From Roseivirga spongicola (GTDB taxonomy: Bacteria; Bacteroidota; Bacteroidia; Cytophagales; Cyclobacteriaceae), in NCBI RefSeq assembly GCF_001592965.1, contig NZ_LRPC01000001.1, forward strand, positions 1,364,001 to 1,428,000: a stretch of 64,000 nucleotides of DNA, given 5' to 3'. The notes below the pieces were generated by a model. The model was not told the origin of the DNA and did not search any database. It was given only the letters and a program-made list of their open reading frames with translations. Shown here in pieces: positions 1 through 9,074 of this stretch. Within the stretch, counting starts at the first letter, position 1. The number at the start of each line of letters is the position of its first letter. Position numbers and translations under genes: made by a program.

Positions 1-743
1 CGAACTAAAAATTCTTTATACTTCTTGAGAATAAGCAAAGTGACTTGATACTCAGTTTTGCCGATAATCTGCCCATCGAGGAAGTTGCAGTACTCCATAA
101 ATTCATCGATCACACGATCATCTATTCGGGTCACCCGCTTTACTAGTTCTTTGTTGAAGTACTTTTCGCGTTCAGCTTGCCGTTGCTTTTTGAACTCTTT
201 AGACTTTTTAAATTCGTTGATGATTTTTTCTTGCTGAATCTTCTTGTCAAAAGAGTTCAGAAAGCCAGAAATTGTGATTCCCATTTGACCTTCATGAGCA
301 AAAGGAATTGTTTGCATTTGGTTCCAGTCTCTAATAATTCTTGGCCTGTAAATGCCTAACTCTAGTGTGTCTAGTTTGGGTCTTTTGAGGTAGAAGTTGT
401 CTGAAAGTTGAATGATTTCAATGCTGTCTAATTCATAAACGGCTGGCTTCAACTCGAACACATTTTCCTTATCAAAGTCTAGTTTGTCACGGTCTATTAG
501 TAGCTGAAGCGTTTCATAACCAATGGATGAAATCTGCAATGTATCTCCGTTTTCTACTTCGAACCTAAACTTACCTTCTCCTGAAGCTCCCATGCCTTGA
601 GACTTATTGGATAGCAATACGCTAGCATAAGGTACAGCAAAGCCAGTCTTGGCGTCTACAATTTTTCCGCGCAAAAGTTCTTCTTGGCCAATGGCCGAAA
701 AGCAGCAAGTAATGAGTAAGAAAAGGGTAAGTACTAAGCGCAT
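1..743 (-). CDS. CarboxypepD_reg-like domain surface protein, C-terminus cut by window edge
   Basis: The gene reads leftward and runs off the window start, so only the first 247 codons are visible. Translation begins MRLVLTLFLLITCCFSAIGQ, a Sec signal peptide. Residues about 24-95 have the beta-sandwich pattern of CarboxypepD_reg-like domains (PF13715): RGKIVDAKTG, VPYASVLL, then ISSIGYETLQL. A Lys/Glu-rich region around residues 165-200 follows. In Bacteroidota this domain sits on secreted or outer-membrane proteins, including TonB-dependent receptors and stand-alone surface proteins. The visible part has no TonB plug domain, so I favour a stand-alone protein. Its role is unknown. Confidence 0.75.
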   Translation of the reverse strand, partial: MRLVLTLFLLITCCFSAIGQEELLRGKIVDAKTGFAVPYASVLLSNKSQGMGASGEGKFRFEVENGDTLQISSIGYETLQLLIDRDKLDFDKENVFELKPAVYELDSIEIIQLSDNFYLKRPKLDTLELGIYRPRIIRDWNQMQTIPFAHEGQMGITISGFLNSFDKKIQQEKIINEFKKSKEFKKQRQAEREKYFNKELVKRVTRIDDRVIDEFMEYCNFLDGQIIGKTEYQVTLLILKKYKEFLV

Positions 744-814
744 TTTAGTTTAGACAACTAAAATTGAAAAGAAGTGTACCCGAAAGAAAATGATTAACCC
801 TTTTTAACCGAGTG

Positions 815-1189
815 TTACTTCTGGTTAGAAAGCACTTTGTTAAAGAAAACAGAGAGCCAAATCACTCCAACTGTAAGTGCTAAAAAGTAGAAATAGTAGC
901 TATTCACTTGAAAGTCTAAGCTAGGCGATGGGATGCTTATTTGTTGTTCTTTTATGGTCTCTACTAAGCCTAGATCAACTCCACCTCCAACGAAAATCAG
1001 AATAAGCGGAATGAGCATTAAGACACCAAAAGCGATTTTCAAGGCTAACGGTGTTTTGATAGAACGAGTTTGTTCAAAAGCTTGAGCCTTTTCCAGAATC
1101 ATGCGGTTGAAGCTCATAGAAGGCTCTTCCAACCCTTCGTTCTGAAGTAGCTGTTTTAATTCTTTATCTGATAGCTCAAATTTGCTCAT
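815..1189 (-). CDS. Small two-TM protein encoded with an ECF sigma factor, possible anti-sigma factor
   Basis: A 124-residue protein with a soluble N-terminal part (about 1-45) and two hydrophobic segments (about 46-70 and 97-118). Its start overlaps the stop of the upstream sigma gene by 4 bases (ATGA type), so the two are almost certainly translationally coupled. A membrane protein directly after an ECF sigma gene is commonly the anti-sigma factor. I see no zinc-finger anti-sigma HxxxCxxC motif, so the assignment rests on position. Alternatively it is only an accessory membrane protein of the regulon. Confidence 0.7.
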   Translation of the reverse strand: MSKFELSDKELKQLLQNEGLEEPSMSFNRMILEKAQAFEQTRSIKTPLALKIAFGVLMLIPLILIFVGGGVDLGLVETIKEQQISIPSPSLDFQVNSYYFYFLALTVGVIWLSVFFNKVLSNQK

Positions 1190-1776
1190 AACAACGATCG
1201 CACTTCCGTTTCCAACAATTTCTCAAGTTCAATCAAAAGCCTTTTTCTAGCTCTGTGCAATCTAACTTTTACGTTAGATAATTCCCAATTAGTAATCTCG
1301 CAGATCTCTGCTAAGGAGTTTTCGTTGAGGTAGAACAAGGTAATAACCACCTGATCTTCTTCTACGAGTTGCTCTAAAGCTTGTTTAATATAACTGCTCC
1401 TTTCGTCTCTTTGTAGGTTTCTCCACTCCATTCCCGATTCAGAAAAGGCCGATGAAGATTCCACAGAATGACTATCAATATCTTGTATATCGAGCTGTTT
1501 TTTACGCAGTCTGGTCAATGCAGTATTGTACACTATGGTATAAAGCCAGGTTGAGAACTTAGATTTTCCTTCAAACTGACCAATGTTTTTGTAAGCCTTA
1601 ACAAAGGCATCTTGCGCTACTTCTTCCGCATCTTCCCTGTTTTTCATCAGCTTGAGCGCCAGTGTAAAAGCCATGGCTTTGTACTCATCAATTAGGGCAT
1701 TGAATGCAACCATATCGCCTTGTTTTACTTTAGCGATAATCAATTCCATTGCATACCGTTCATTGTGGCCTTTCAT
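1186..1776 (-). CDS. ECF-type RNA polymerase sigma factor
   Basis: A 196-residue sigma-70 family protein of the ECF group, with only regions 2 and 4. Region 2 (about residues 25-95) contains the hallmark DAEEVAQDAFVKAY and the -10-recognition stretch FSTWLYTIVYNTALTRLRK. Region 4 (about 130-185) ends in a helix-turn-helix with NVKVRLHRARKRL. The next gene overlaps it by 4 bases and encodes a two-TM protein that may hold it at the membrane. The first ATG is used; an internal Met at residue 10 would also keep region 2 intact. The divergent upstream region carries repeated GTTACA motifs that could be its own target promoter (inference). Confidence 0.93.
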   Translation of the reverse strand: MKGHNERYAMELIIAKVKQGDMVAFNALIDEYKAMAFTLALKLMKNREDAEEVAQDAFVKAYKNIGQFEGKSKFSTWLYTIVYNTALTRLRKKQLDIQDIDSHSVESSSAFSESGMEWRNLQRDERSSYIKQALEQLVEEDQVVITLFYLNENSLAEICEITNWELSNVKVRLHRARKRLLIELEKLLETEVRSLL

Positions 1777-1806
1777 TTTTCTGGTTTGACTACAGGCTAA
1801 TATTTT

Positions 1807-1887
1807 AGGTTACAGTTCAAGTTACATTTTTTAATAGTTACCGGGCTGAAGAATTTTTTTGGCTAATTTTTAAAATGGGTGTAACCT
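1807..1887. promoter_or_regulatory. Repeated (A/G)GTTACA motifs between the sigma gene and a divergent membrane gene
   Basis: AGGTTACA (1807-1814), AAGTTACA (1819-1826) and the inverted TGTAACCT (1880-1887) lie in the 160-base divergent gap. ECF sigma factors often autoregulate and drive divergent genes, so this repeated and inverted motif is a candidate recognition or operator site. No experimental link is known to me. Confidence 0.35.
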
Positions 1888-1936
1888 GATTCTACTGTTC
1901 GACATCAAAGCTTGTAGAACTTAAAATTGAAAAATC

Positions 1937-2302
1937 ATGGACGGAGGTTTAGTTACTGCTTTATTCTTTGTGTTCTCAATAGGAGGAACAGTTGGTCTTG
2001 TTTACTACTATTATCACACTAGACATAAAGAAAGAATGATGCTTATTGAAAAAGGGGCAGATGCCAAGCTCTTTCAAACGGAGCCCAAAAAGAAGAATTA
2101 CTTTTTTACCGTAGTACTGGGTATCGTATTCATATCTATTGGCACAGGCATAATTCTCGGGTTTGCCCTATCTAGTCTAGTTCATGAATGGGGATGGTCT
2201 AGGCATTCAGGAGATCCATTGCCTTATTTTGTAAGTATTTTCCTTACGATTGGCGCAGGTTTTATTGCTTCATTCTTCGCTAGCAAGAAGTTGAATAACT
2301 AG
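1937..2302 (+). CDS. Small membrane protein, DUF6249-like
   Basis: A 121-residue protein with three predicted hydrophobic segments (about 5-27, 56-80 and 96-115). A short charged linker after TM1, RHKERMMLIEKGADA, is the pattern of DUF6249-type proteins found next to ECF sigma and anti-sigma genes in Bacteroidota. It is transcribed divergently from the sigma factor and may belong to its regulon (inference). A strong hairpin with an A-tract and a T-tract follows the stop. Molecular function is unknown. Confidence 0.75.
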   Translation: MDGGLVTALFFVFSIGGTVGLVYYYYHTRHKERMMLIEKGADAKLFQTEPKKKNYFFTVVLGIVFISIGTGIILGFALSSLVHEWGWSRHSGDPLPYFVSIFLTIGAGFIASFFASKKLNN

Positions 2303-2317
2303 GGCAGCTTAAGGGTC

Positions 2318-2354
2318 AAAAAAAATCCCTGATCTTCAGATCAGGGATTTTTTT
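2318..2354. terminator. Bidirectional Rho-independent terminator
   Basis: Perfect 9-bp stem TCCCTGATC/GATCAGGGA (2326-2334 and 2339-2347) with a TTCA loop, flanked by an A-run on the left and a T-run on the right. It lies between two convergent genes and can terminate both. Confidence 0.92.
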
Positions 2355-2373
2355 CTTTATGGGCTAAAAATTC

Positions 2374-2943
2374 TTAGCCTTCCTCTGCCACTACTTCCTT
2401 TACATCATTAGGAAGCATCTGTTTCAGCAGGTTTTCAATTCCATTTTTTAGAGTTACTGTAGACGCTGGGCAGCCACTACATGAACCTTGGAGACTAACG
2501 GTTACAATGCCTTCATTGAAAGAGGAGAAACCTATGGCTCCACCATCTTGCTCAACAGCTGGCCTGATGTATTCGTCCAAAATTCCTTTAATCTTCTTCA
2601 CTACTTCAGAATCGTTTTCGTCAAATAGTGGATCTTTATCTAGTTCTTCAAGAAGTAAAGGCTTCTCATTTTCTAAATAAGGTTTGATTACCGACTTAAC
2701 CTCATCCTGAATTTCTTGCCATTCTACCTCTTCCTTCTTTGTTACGGTAATGAAGTTGCTCATGTAAAAAACACGATCAACATAAGGTAGTTTAAATAAT
2801 TCCTGAGCTAGGGGAGACTGATCGGCTGCTTCTACATTAGGGTAATCAAAACTAACACCGTCTTGTAGTAGCATAAAATTAACCACAAACTTCATTGAGT
2901 TTGGGTTCGGATTGGCCTCCATGTAAATATTAACAGGTCTCAT
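2374..2943 (-). CDS. NifU/NfuA-like Fe-S cluster scaffold protein
   Basis: A 189-residue protein with an Nfu_N-type N-terminal domain (about 1-90; note NPNPNSMKF) and a C-terminal NifU domain (about 112-185). The cluster-binding CxxC is present as GSCSGCPAS, with Cys155 and Cys158. Nfu proteins dimerise around one 4Fe-4S cluster and deliver it to target apoproteins in the cytoplasm. Length and domain order match the Bacteroidota version. A TACCTTTG -7-like motif lies 29 bases upstream of the ATG, so it probably has its own promoter despite being downstream of the symporter. Confidence 0.93.
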   Translation of the reverse strand: MRPVNIYMEANPNPNSMKFVVNFMLLQDGVSFDYPNVEAADQSPLAQELFKLPYVDRVFYMSNFITVTKKEEVEWQEIQDEVKSVIKPYLENEKPLLLEELDKDPLFDENDSEVVKKIKGILDEYIRPAVEQDGGAIGFSSFNEGIVTVSLQGSCSGCPASTVTLKNGIENLLKQMLPNDVKEVVAEEG

Positions 2944-2972
2944 AACTATTCTCTTTTGCGCTGTATTAACCG

Positions 2973-2980
2973 CAAAGGTA
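2973..2980 (-). promoter_or_regulatory. Bacteroidetes-type -7 element before the Nfu gene
   Basis: On the minus strand the sequence reads TACCTTTG, matching TAnnTTTG, 29 bases upstream of the ATG. No clear -33 TTTG is present at the usual spacing, so support is moderate. Confidence 0.45.
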
Positions 2981-2992
2981 CAAGATTAGTTC

Positions 2993-4390
2993 TTAGGCAT
3001 CTTGTAATTCTCCTTCTGTTTTAGCCACAATGGTAGAAACAGATGCATCGCCTGTTACATTTACCACTGTTCTAAGCATATCTAATGGCCTATCTACAGG
3101 GAAAAGAATAGCAACCCAAGCAGGGTTAAGCCCCACAGACTGAAGTACAAGAATCATCATAATTAAGCCTGCACTTGGTACAGCAGCCGAACCTATAGAC
3201 GCCAAAGTGGCGGTAAGCACAATAGTTAATTGTTGAATTGCAGTGAGTTCTACCATGTGCATTTGTGCTAAGAATACAACCGCTACTGCTTGATAAAGGC
3301 TGGTGCCGTCCATATTTACGGTAGCTCCAACAGGTAAAACAAAGCTGGCTACTTTTTTAGAAACACCCATGTTTTCTTCAACGCACTCCATAGTTACAGG
3401 AAGCGTTGCAGCACTAGAGCTGGTTGAAAACGCCATTAACTGAGCAGGACCCATTTTCTTAAAGAAGGCTCTGTAATTAATGTTAGTGAATAGCTTGATA
3501 ATTACTGGGTAGAACACAAATATTAAGAAGAGTAAACCCAGAACAAGTGTGCCTGAATAACTGGCAAGTCCTTTGAAAACCTCAATTACCTCAGCAGGTG
3601 TGTCTGCCATTTTTGCTATGATACCGGCTAAAAGGGCAAATACAAAGAAAGGAGCTGCTTTCATTACCAAATCCACCATTTTGAGGAATACCTCATTGGT
3701 GCCATTTACAAAGTCGGCAAGGCCTTTAACTTTTTCATCAGGTATCATGGCCATAGTAATGCCGAAGAATATAGCGAAGAATATGACCTGAAGCATGAGC
3801 TGCTGATTGGATAAGGAAAGAACAATGTTCTCTGGAACCATATCAACTATAAATTGAAGCGGACCAGCACCCTTATTCTTTTCGGCAACCTGCATTTTGG
3901 CATCAAGGTCAGCTTTGGTGGCCTCATCAAGTTCTAATTCACCAGCATCTATAGTATTATATTTTGGGTCGTTCAGAAGGTTTTTACCATCTAGAATCTC
4001 AACACCATCAGTAGCTTGTACCCATCTTTCGTATTGTAGTCTGTTTTTTATGCGCTGCTCTTCATCAATAAATTTACCTGGCTGAAGTACATTTACTAAG
4101 AGTAAGCCAAGCCCCACAGCGGTAACCGTAGTTACCATATAGAAGCCAAGCGTTTTACCTCCCATTCTGCCTAATTGCGACATGTCTTTAAGGCTAGAAA
4201 CTCCACCAATAATGGAAAATAGTACTAGAGGAACCGCTATGTATTTTAGCATTCGGATAAAGATTTGTCCGAAAGGGTCTATCCAGTCTATTGTAAATTG
4301 ATTCCAGCCTAAATAACTAGAGACAAATGCCCAGATCACACCGGCTACTAGGCCTAACATGATTTTAATGTGCAAAGGAAGCTTCTTCAT
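2993..4390 (-). CDS. Dicarboxylate/amino acid:cation symporter (DAACS family)
   Basis: A 465-residue, strongly hydrophobic protein of the GltP/DctA/GltPh family, which imports C4-dicarboxylates or acidic amino acids with Na+ or H+. Family marks are the Ser-rich hairpin loop STSSSAATLPVTM, the NMDGTSLYQ motif (the family's NMDGT cation and substrate site), and a C-terminal segment with LDMLRTVVNVTGD. A roughly 60-residue hydrophilic insert (about residues 110-170) sits between two early membrane segments. Substrate cannot be decided from sequence. It ends 49 bases before the Nfu gene and begins 18 bases after aroC, same strand, so co-transcription with aroC is possible. Confidence 0.94.
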   Translation of the reverse strand: MKKLPLHIKIMLGLVAGVIWAFVSSYLGWNQFTIDWIDPFGQIFIRMLKYIAVPLVLFSIIGGVSSLKDMSQLGRMGGKTLGFYMVTTVTAVGLGLLLVNVLQPGKFIDEEQRIKNRLQYERWVQATDGVEILDGKNLLNDPKYNTIDAGELELDEATKADLDAKMQVAEKNKGAGPLQFIVDMVPENIVLSLSNQQLMLQVIFFAIFFGITMAMIPDEKVKGLADFVNGTNEVFLKMVDLVMKAAPFFVFALLAGIIAKMADTPAEVIEVFKGLASYSGTLVLGLLFLIFVFYPVIIKLFTNINYRAFFKKMGPAQLMAFSTSSSAATLPVTMECVEENMGVSKKVASFVLPVGATVNMDGTSLYQAVAVVFLAQMHMVELTAIQQLTIVLTATLASIGSAAVPSAGLIMMILVLQSVGLNPAWVAILFPVDRPLDMLRTVVNVTGDASVSTIVAKTEGELQDA

Positions 4391-4408
4391 GAATAGGAAA
4401 GAGGGTTA

Positions 4409-5485
4409 TTAAAGTCGATTTGACCTGCTAATTAGCAAATAATCGGCAATAACCAAAGCTGACATAGCTTCTACGATGGGCACTGCTCGAGGAACCACAC
4501 AAGGATCGTGACGACCTTTTCCGGAGACTGTCACCTTTTCGCCAGCTTCATTAATGCTTTCCTGATCTTGCATAATGGTAGCCACAGGTTTGAAAGCTAC
4601 ATTAAAATAAATGTCTTCTCCATTGCTAATGCCACCCTGAATACCACCAGAAAGGTTGGTTTTGGTCTTAATCTGCTCTTCTTCCTTATAAAAAGCATCG
4701 TTATGGTCAGAGCCATTTAACTTAACTCCTTCAAAACCACTTCCATATTCAAAGCCCTTAACTGCATTAATACTGAGCATGGCTTTGCCTAACTCTGCAT
4801 GAAGTTTATCGAAAACTGGTTCGCCAAGGCCTGCTGGAGTGCCTTTAATTACTCCGGTAATTATTCCACCAATGGTGTCTCTGTTCTTTCTGGTTTCATC
4901 AATCAGGGCAATCATCTGCTCTGCCAAACTAGAGTCGGGGCATCTAACAATATTGTTTTCGGCCTCAGAGAGGTCTAATTCTGTATACGACTTCTCTAAT
5001 TTTAATGACCCAACTTGAGAAACATAAGCATCACAAGAGATACCATAGTGTTTTAACAATAGTTTGGCAATGGCTCCTGCTGCTACACGAGCAACTGTTT
5101 CTCTGGCTGAAGAACGCCCTCCGCCTCTATAATCTCTAATGCCATATTTGGCCTGAAAAGTATAGTCAGCGTGAGATGGCCTGAACTTATCGGCTATGTG
5201 AGAGTAGTCTTTACTGCGCTGGTCTCCATTTCTGATGATAATGCTAATAGGTGTGCCTGTAGATTTGCCTTCAAAAACACCTGAAACAATTTCAAACTCA
5301 TCTGCTTCTTTCCGTTGAGTAGTGATTTTGGACTGGCCTGGCTTTCTCCTGTCCAGTTCAGATTGAATAAAAGACTCATCTATTGCTAGGCCGGCTGGGC
5401 AACCATCTATGACTACGCCTAAAGCTACTCCGTGTGATTCACCGTAAGTATGAATCTTGAAAATATTACCGAAAGAACTCCCCAT
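4409..5485 (-). CDS. aroC: Chorismate synthase
   Basis: A 358-residue enzyme catalysing the last step of the shikimate pathway, conversion of 5-enolpyruvylshikimate-3-phosphate to chorismate with reduced FMN. Family signatures are GESHG near residue 15, [12 protein letters not shown] in the middle, and [18 protein letters not shown] near the end. Full family length. Its ATG overlaps the stop of the upstream BatD-like gene by one base (TAATG), which implies translational coupling. No other aromatic pathway gene lies nearby. Confidence 0.97.
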   Translation of the reverse strand: MGSSFGNIFKIHTYGESHGVALGVVIDGCPAGLAIDESFIQSELDRRKPGQSKITTQRKEADEFEIVSGVFEGKSTGTPISIIIRNGDQRSKDYSHIADKFRPSHADYTFQAKYGIRDYRGGGRSSARETVARVAAGAIAKLLLKHYGISCDAYVSQVGSLKLEKSYTELDLSEAENNIVRCPDSSLAEQMIALIDETRKNRDTIGGIITGVIKGTPAGLGEPVFDKLHAELGKAMLSINAVKGFEYGSGFEGVKLNGSDHNDAFYKEEEQIKTKTNLSGGIQGGISNGEDIYFNVAFKPVATIMQDQESINEAGEKVTVSGKGRHDPCVVPRAVPIVEAMSALVIADYLLISRSNRL

Positions 5486-6933
5486 TATTTTCTTATAAAC
5501 ATAAACGCTGCGGCTCCTAAAAGAGCAGCAATTAACAGATTGGCAATTATCTGGGTAGCATTGCTTTTATCCAGACTTTGTAATTCGTTCGATGCAATAT
5601 CTATGTTGTCATAGAAAGAGCCTAAATCTGTTGAAGAAATTGATACATTCTCTTTGCTTTCCCCTGTAACCCTCAGCTTCACCTCAGACTTTAATGTGTC
5701 GTAGTTTTCCGTTTCAGGATTAAAGAATATCCAGCTGAAATAATCTTTTAGGTCATACTCTCCTGGCTCGTTCGGAATACCGAAGTAGCTATATCTTTTA
5801 GAGCCTGTAACCCTGCCTGCGCCCCTGTTAATGTCTTGTGCAACGTTAGGAGGGTAAATATCCATCTCTTTTGTGTCTGGTATGCTTGGGTCAGGAATAC
5901 CAGAAATATTTCCTTCGCCATAAATATTAAACTCATAAGAAAAGCTCTCTCCAGTTTCTACTGAGTTGGTGCTAATTTTTTCATCAAGCTCAAACTGACC
6001 AACAGCTACTTTGTCTTTCAGTGGGTGTGGAGGCAGGGCTTTAACCTTTACAGTTTTTTCTCGAGTGTTGAAGGTTTTGAAGTCTTCTTGCCTGTCTCTA
6101 CCAAAGAATGAGGGCGATTTAGCCACTCTGTATTTAATCATTTCAAAGGGAACCGAAGGAAACACGACAGGCTCTAGGTTGAGAGGGTAATAAGTGGCCT
6201 GGTAAATTTTGTAGCGAGTGTAGTTTTTGCCATTAAGTTCAACCCTTTCACCATAAATATTCTCAATGCTGAAGTTTTCTTCCCAGCAGTTTTCAGGTCT
6301 AAGATCTTTTAGAATAGTGGAAAGCTGCTTGCCTGCCTCATGGAACTGTAGAGGCGCTCTATTGGCATCTGCCACATAGAAAGCAAAGGTTGTTGTAAAG
6401 CCTTCGCCCACATAAACTTCATCTTTGTCGGTAGTTAGGGCCAGAAAGGCGTCTTCCTTAACATCCATAAACTCAGACTCTGTGTTATTCCTGTTTCTGC
6501 CGAACAAGTCATCGAACGGATCGTACCTACGCCTGTTGTTCTGTCTTCTTTCTACAGGAGGCGTAACCTTAATAGTTTTGCCTTGAGAGCTCACCTCTGT
6601 GCCATTCACTTCAAGCGAAAAAGGCTCTAGTGTATAGGTGCCTTCTTCCAGCGGCATGTAGCGCTGAGTAATGCTTTGCGAAGATGATATTTCACCATTT
6701 ACAATATTTGTTTTGCTCGAAGAAGAAGTACCTCGCTTTGCAAATCCATCGATATTAGGAAAATCAGTATAGTTCTTAATTGCTGCATTATTTACGGTAA
6801 CAGTAATGGTAAAGAACTCATTCATACCTACTTCGTTAGGCCCAAGTTGCACCGAAATTTCCTGAGCAAATGCTGCTTTGGAAAGGCAGAAGATTGAGGC
6901 AAGAACAGATAAAAAAACGCCAAAATTTCTCAT
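5485..6933 (-). CDS. BatD-family protein (oxygen-tolerance type), membrane-anchored
   Basis: A 482-residue protein with an N-terminal signal peptide (cleavage near AAFAQ), several immunoglobulin-like beta domains, and one C-terminal TM helix ([20 protein letters not shown]). N-terminal segments such as [12 protein letters not shown] and [20 protein letters not shown] match the BatD family (PF13584), whose members usually lie in batABCDE operons linked to aerotolerance and envelope function. Here it stands alone, coupled to aroC by a one-base overlap. It lacks the long cytoplasmic or TPR tail of some BatD proteins. A TATCTTTG motif lies 42 bases upstream of the ATG. Confidence 0.88.
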   Translation of the reverse strand: MRNFGVFLSVLASIFCLSKAAFAQEISVQLGPNEVGMNEFFTITVTVNNAAIKNYTDFPNIDGFAKRGTSSSSKTNIVNGEISSSQSITQRYMPLEEGTYTLEPFSLEVNGTEVSSQGKTIKVTPPVERRQNNRRRYDPFDDLFGRNRNNTESEFMDVKEDAFLALTTDKDEVYVGEGFTTTFAFYVADANRAPLQFHEAGKQLSTILKDLRPENCWEENFSIENIYGERVELNGKNYTRYKIYQATYYPLNLEPVVFPSVPFEMIKYRVAKSPSFFGRDRQEDFKTFNTREKTVKVKALPPHPLKDKVAVGQFELDEKISTNSVETGESFSYEFNIYGEGNISGIPDPSIPDTKEMDIYPPNVAQDINRGAGRVTGSKRYSYFGIPNEPGEYDLKDYFSWIFFNPETENYDTLKSEVKLRVTGESKENVSISSTDLGSFYDNIDIASNELQSLDKSNATQIIANLLIAALLGAAAFMFIRK

Positions 6934-6975
6934 AATTTTTTCTTATATTCGTTTCCCTTTCAGGAAATAGGTCTT

Positions 6976-6983
6976 CAAAGATA
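6976..6983 (-). promoter_or_regulatory. Possible -7 element before the BatD-like gene
   Basis: The minus strand reads TATCTTTG, fitting TAnnTTTG, 42 bases upstream of the start. No matching -33 element is evident, so this is tentative. Confidence 0.3.
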
Positions 6984-7083
6984 AACTCATTTTTGAAAGC
7001 ATATAACCTGAATTATTTATCCTACGTATGGGTAGGTACGACCTAAACAAAAAGTAGATTCATAACCCTAAAACGTTCTTAAC

Positions 7084-7272
7084 ATGCTGGAGTATTTCAA
7101 GACTATTCTCGCCAAGGTAAGCTTTGATGGCCGCCTTTTCGAAAAAGAGTTGAGAAAAGCGATTAAGTCACTCATTAAAGATGAGTTACAAGAGCTGAAA
7201 AACTGGTGTAATGCCAAGTTTGGGCATGTATACGGCCCAATAATCGAAAAACAGTTCGTATTAGCACAATAA
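7084..7272 (+). CDS. Small hypothetical protein (62 aa)
   Basis: The protein starts MLEYFKTILAKVSFDGRLF and continues as a charged helical peptide with two Cys or aromatic positions (NWCNAKFGH). The pattern of a short helix, a KVSF-D-LF turn, then ELRKAIK and a second helix resembles small uncharacterised proteins I recall from other Bacteroidota. An antisense frame over 7068-7295 is open too, but its composition is less protein-like. A terminator-like hairpin follows 16 bases after the stop, supporting a real plus-strand transcript. Function unknown; no signal peptide or TM segment. Confidence 0.65.
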   Translation: MLEYFKTILAKVSFDGRLFEKELRKAIKSLIKDELQELKNWCNAKFGHVYGPIIEKQFVLAQ

Positions 7273-7288
7273 TTTTTAAAAAAGACCC

Positions 7289-7310
7289 AGCCCATCCTAA
7301 CCGATGGGCT
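7289..7310. terminator. Hairpin terminator between convergent genes
   Basis: 8-bp stem AGCCCATC/GATGGGCT with a 6-base loop, flanked by an A-rich tract on the left and a T-rich tract on the right. It reaches the stop codon of queG. Confidence 0.8.
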
Positions 7311-8245
7311 TAAATGTTTTTGAGGAATTCTAGGTTGCGTTCTAGGCCTTTAAGCTTGGTTCTTTTTACTGCCGATTTACGAAATGCTTTGCCAAAAACC
7401 TCTTCTGTTAAATCTTGCCAATTATTGTTAAGGAGCTCTAAAAGTTCTTTGGGCGGTAAAAAAGCCTCTTCTTGATGCGGTTTTGAGAACCGATTCCAAG
7501 GGCAAACATCTTGGCAAATGTCGCAACCAAAAGCCCAGTTTTCCATCTTTCCTTTAAACTCCTCAGGTATTCCTTCTTTTAATTCTATGGTGAGGTAAGA
7601 AATGCACTTACTAGCATCTACCTCATAAGGTGTTATGGCATCAGTTGGGCAAGCATCTACGCAACGTGTGCATGTTCCACAATAATCTTTTATAGGGCCA
7701 TCGGCCTCTAATTCTAAATCAATAATAAGCTCGGCCAAAAAGAAGAAGCTGCCCTGATTTTTGGTTATAAGTAGTGTGTTTTTGCCCGTCCACCCCAATC
7801 CGGATTTCTCGGCCCATTGTCTTTCCATTACGGGTGCAGAGTCCACAAAAGCTCTCCCCTCAATCTCACCTATTTCTTTCTGTAAGTCTAAAAGCAGCGT
7901 TTTGAGTTTGTCTTTTATTACAAAGTGGTAGTCTTTGCCGTAGGCATATTTGGCTATTTTGCTCTGATTTGGGTACGTTTTGGCTAGGTCGGTTTCAGGA
8001 TAGTAATTGTACAGAAGTGAAATCACAGATTTTGCTCCTGGTACTAGTTTGGTAGGGTCTAGGCGTTTGTCGAAGTGGTTTTCCATATAGCTCATTTTTC
8101 CATGAGCACCTTTTTTTAGCCAGCTTTCTAGGCGAGGAGCTTCATCTTCTAGGAATTCTGCTTTGGAAATACCACAAAAATCGAAGCCATGGTTTTTGGC
8201 CATTTGCTTTAGCAACTGGGTGTTTTTAGAAACCGATGGATTCAT
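7310..8245 (-). CDS. queG: Epoxyqueuosine reductase
   Basis: A 311-residue enzyme catalysing the last step of queuosine biosynthesis, reduction of epoxyqueuosine in the tRNA wobble position, using cobalamin and two 4Fe-4S clusters. The ferredoxin-like Cys motifs are present: [15 protein letters not shown] and [11 protein letters not shown]. The QueG core [20 protein letters not shown] with its catalytic Asp is also intact. It lacks the C-terminal HEAT-like extension of some homologues, as is usual for the short form. It lies 4 bases after the MOSC gene, so both probably share a transcript. Confidence 0.96.
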   Translation of the reverse strand: MNPSVSKNTQLLKQMAKNHGFDFCGISKAEFLEDEAPRLESWLKKGAHGKMSYMENHFDKRLDPTKLVPGAKSVISLLYNYYPETDLAKTYPNQSKIAKYAYGKDYHFVIKDKLKTLLLDLQKEIGEIEGRAFVDSAPVMERQWAEKSGLGWTGKNTLLITKNQGSFFFLAELIIDLELEADGPIKDYCGTCTRCVDACPTDAITPYEVDASKCISYLTIELKEGIPEEFKGKMENWAFGCDICQDVCPWNRFSKPHQEEAFLPPKELLELLNNNWQDLTEEVFGKAFRKSAVKRTKLKGLERNLEFLKNI

Positions 8246-8249
8246 GGGG

Positions 8250-9071
8250 CTAAACTAGCGCCTTTTTCCGTTTTCTAATATTAATGTCGTCTCCCACTTT
8301 TAGCCAGCCATCAGTTTCTGGTATAAAGTTCTCACCGAAAAGTATCTTGTTTCCAGTTTTTCTATAGCTAGCTAGAGTTTTAAGCGGTTCAGCTCCTTTT
8401 TCTGCTGTTTGCTGGTTTATGGTTGTCATTACGCAGCGGGCGCATGGTTTTACACCGAATAACTTTAGCGCACCAATCTCAATTTGAGCTAAAGCATCTT
8501 CTTCATGTGCTTCAAGACCTTGCAGTACTAGATTTGGCCGAAAACGATTCATAGGAACTTCCTTTTCTAGCTTACTATTCAACAAGTCTAGAGACTCTTG
8601 GCTAATAGCCAAAATTGGATATCCGTCTGCAAAACTGACTACATCATCCTTAGCTGGAGCGTATCGCTGATCTGCAATGCGCTGGCTATCGTCATGCATG
8701 TAAACCAGTTGAACGGTTTTGCCAAGAAACTCCGAAAACCATTGGTTCACTTTCATATCCAAAGGTTTTGCTTCGCACTCATCGTCCCAAATGGTTACTT
8801 TCATGGGAGAGGAACTGGGTTCAGACATCTCAAAACCCAAGGTGCTTAAGGTGCCGCTTCTGTCTTCAATAAAAATTAGATTGTCCTTAATGGAAGGTTG
8901 AAGGAGTGCGAGTTTCGAGTTTTCTCTTTGGCTTACAAATCGACCATTCTCGTCAACAAGCATCCACCTTCTGTCATACTGAAGGCCTCTTCTTTCAACT
9001 TTCGACTGAACAAGTTCAATACCCCCTAATGACTTAATGGGGTAAATGTGTAAGCTTTTTATTGTAACCAT
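8250..9071 (-). CDS. MOSC domain protein with MOSC N-terminal beta-barrel
   Basis: A 273-residue YcbX/mARC-like protein. The N-terminal MOSC_N domain shows [14 protein letters not shown] and [12 protein letters not shown]. The MOSC domain contains [12 protein letters not shown] and the conserved Cys segment [11 protein letters not shown], which in the mARC family provides the Mo ligand. It lacks the C-terminal ferredoxin domain of E. coli YcbX. The family handles molybdenum-dependent reduction of N-hydroxylated compounds, but the substrate here is unknown. It is 3 bases from the DUF2064 gene and 4 from queG, within a tight minus-strand cluster. Confidence 0.92.
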   Translation of the reverse strand: MVTIKSLHIYPIKSLGGIELVQSKVERRGLQYDRRWMLVDENGRFVSQRENSKLALLQPSIKDNLIFIEDRSGTLSTLGFEMSEPSSSPMKVTIWDDECEAKPLDMKVNQWFSEFLGKTVQLVYMHDDSQRIADQRYAPAKDDVVSFADGYPILAISQESLDLLNSKLEKEVPMNRFRPNLVLQGLEAHEEDALAQIEIGALKLFGVKPCARCVMTTINQQTAEKGAEPLKTLASYRKTGNKILFGENFIPETDGWLKVGDDINIRKRKKALV

Positions 9072-9074
9072 GCG

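Noticed and set aside
7068-7295. Antisense 75-residue frame opposite the small plus-strand gene
   Set aside because: Cys/Ser/Asn-rich and without a family resemblance; the plus-strand 62-residue product looks more like a real protein.
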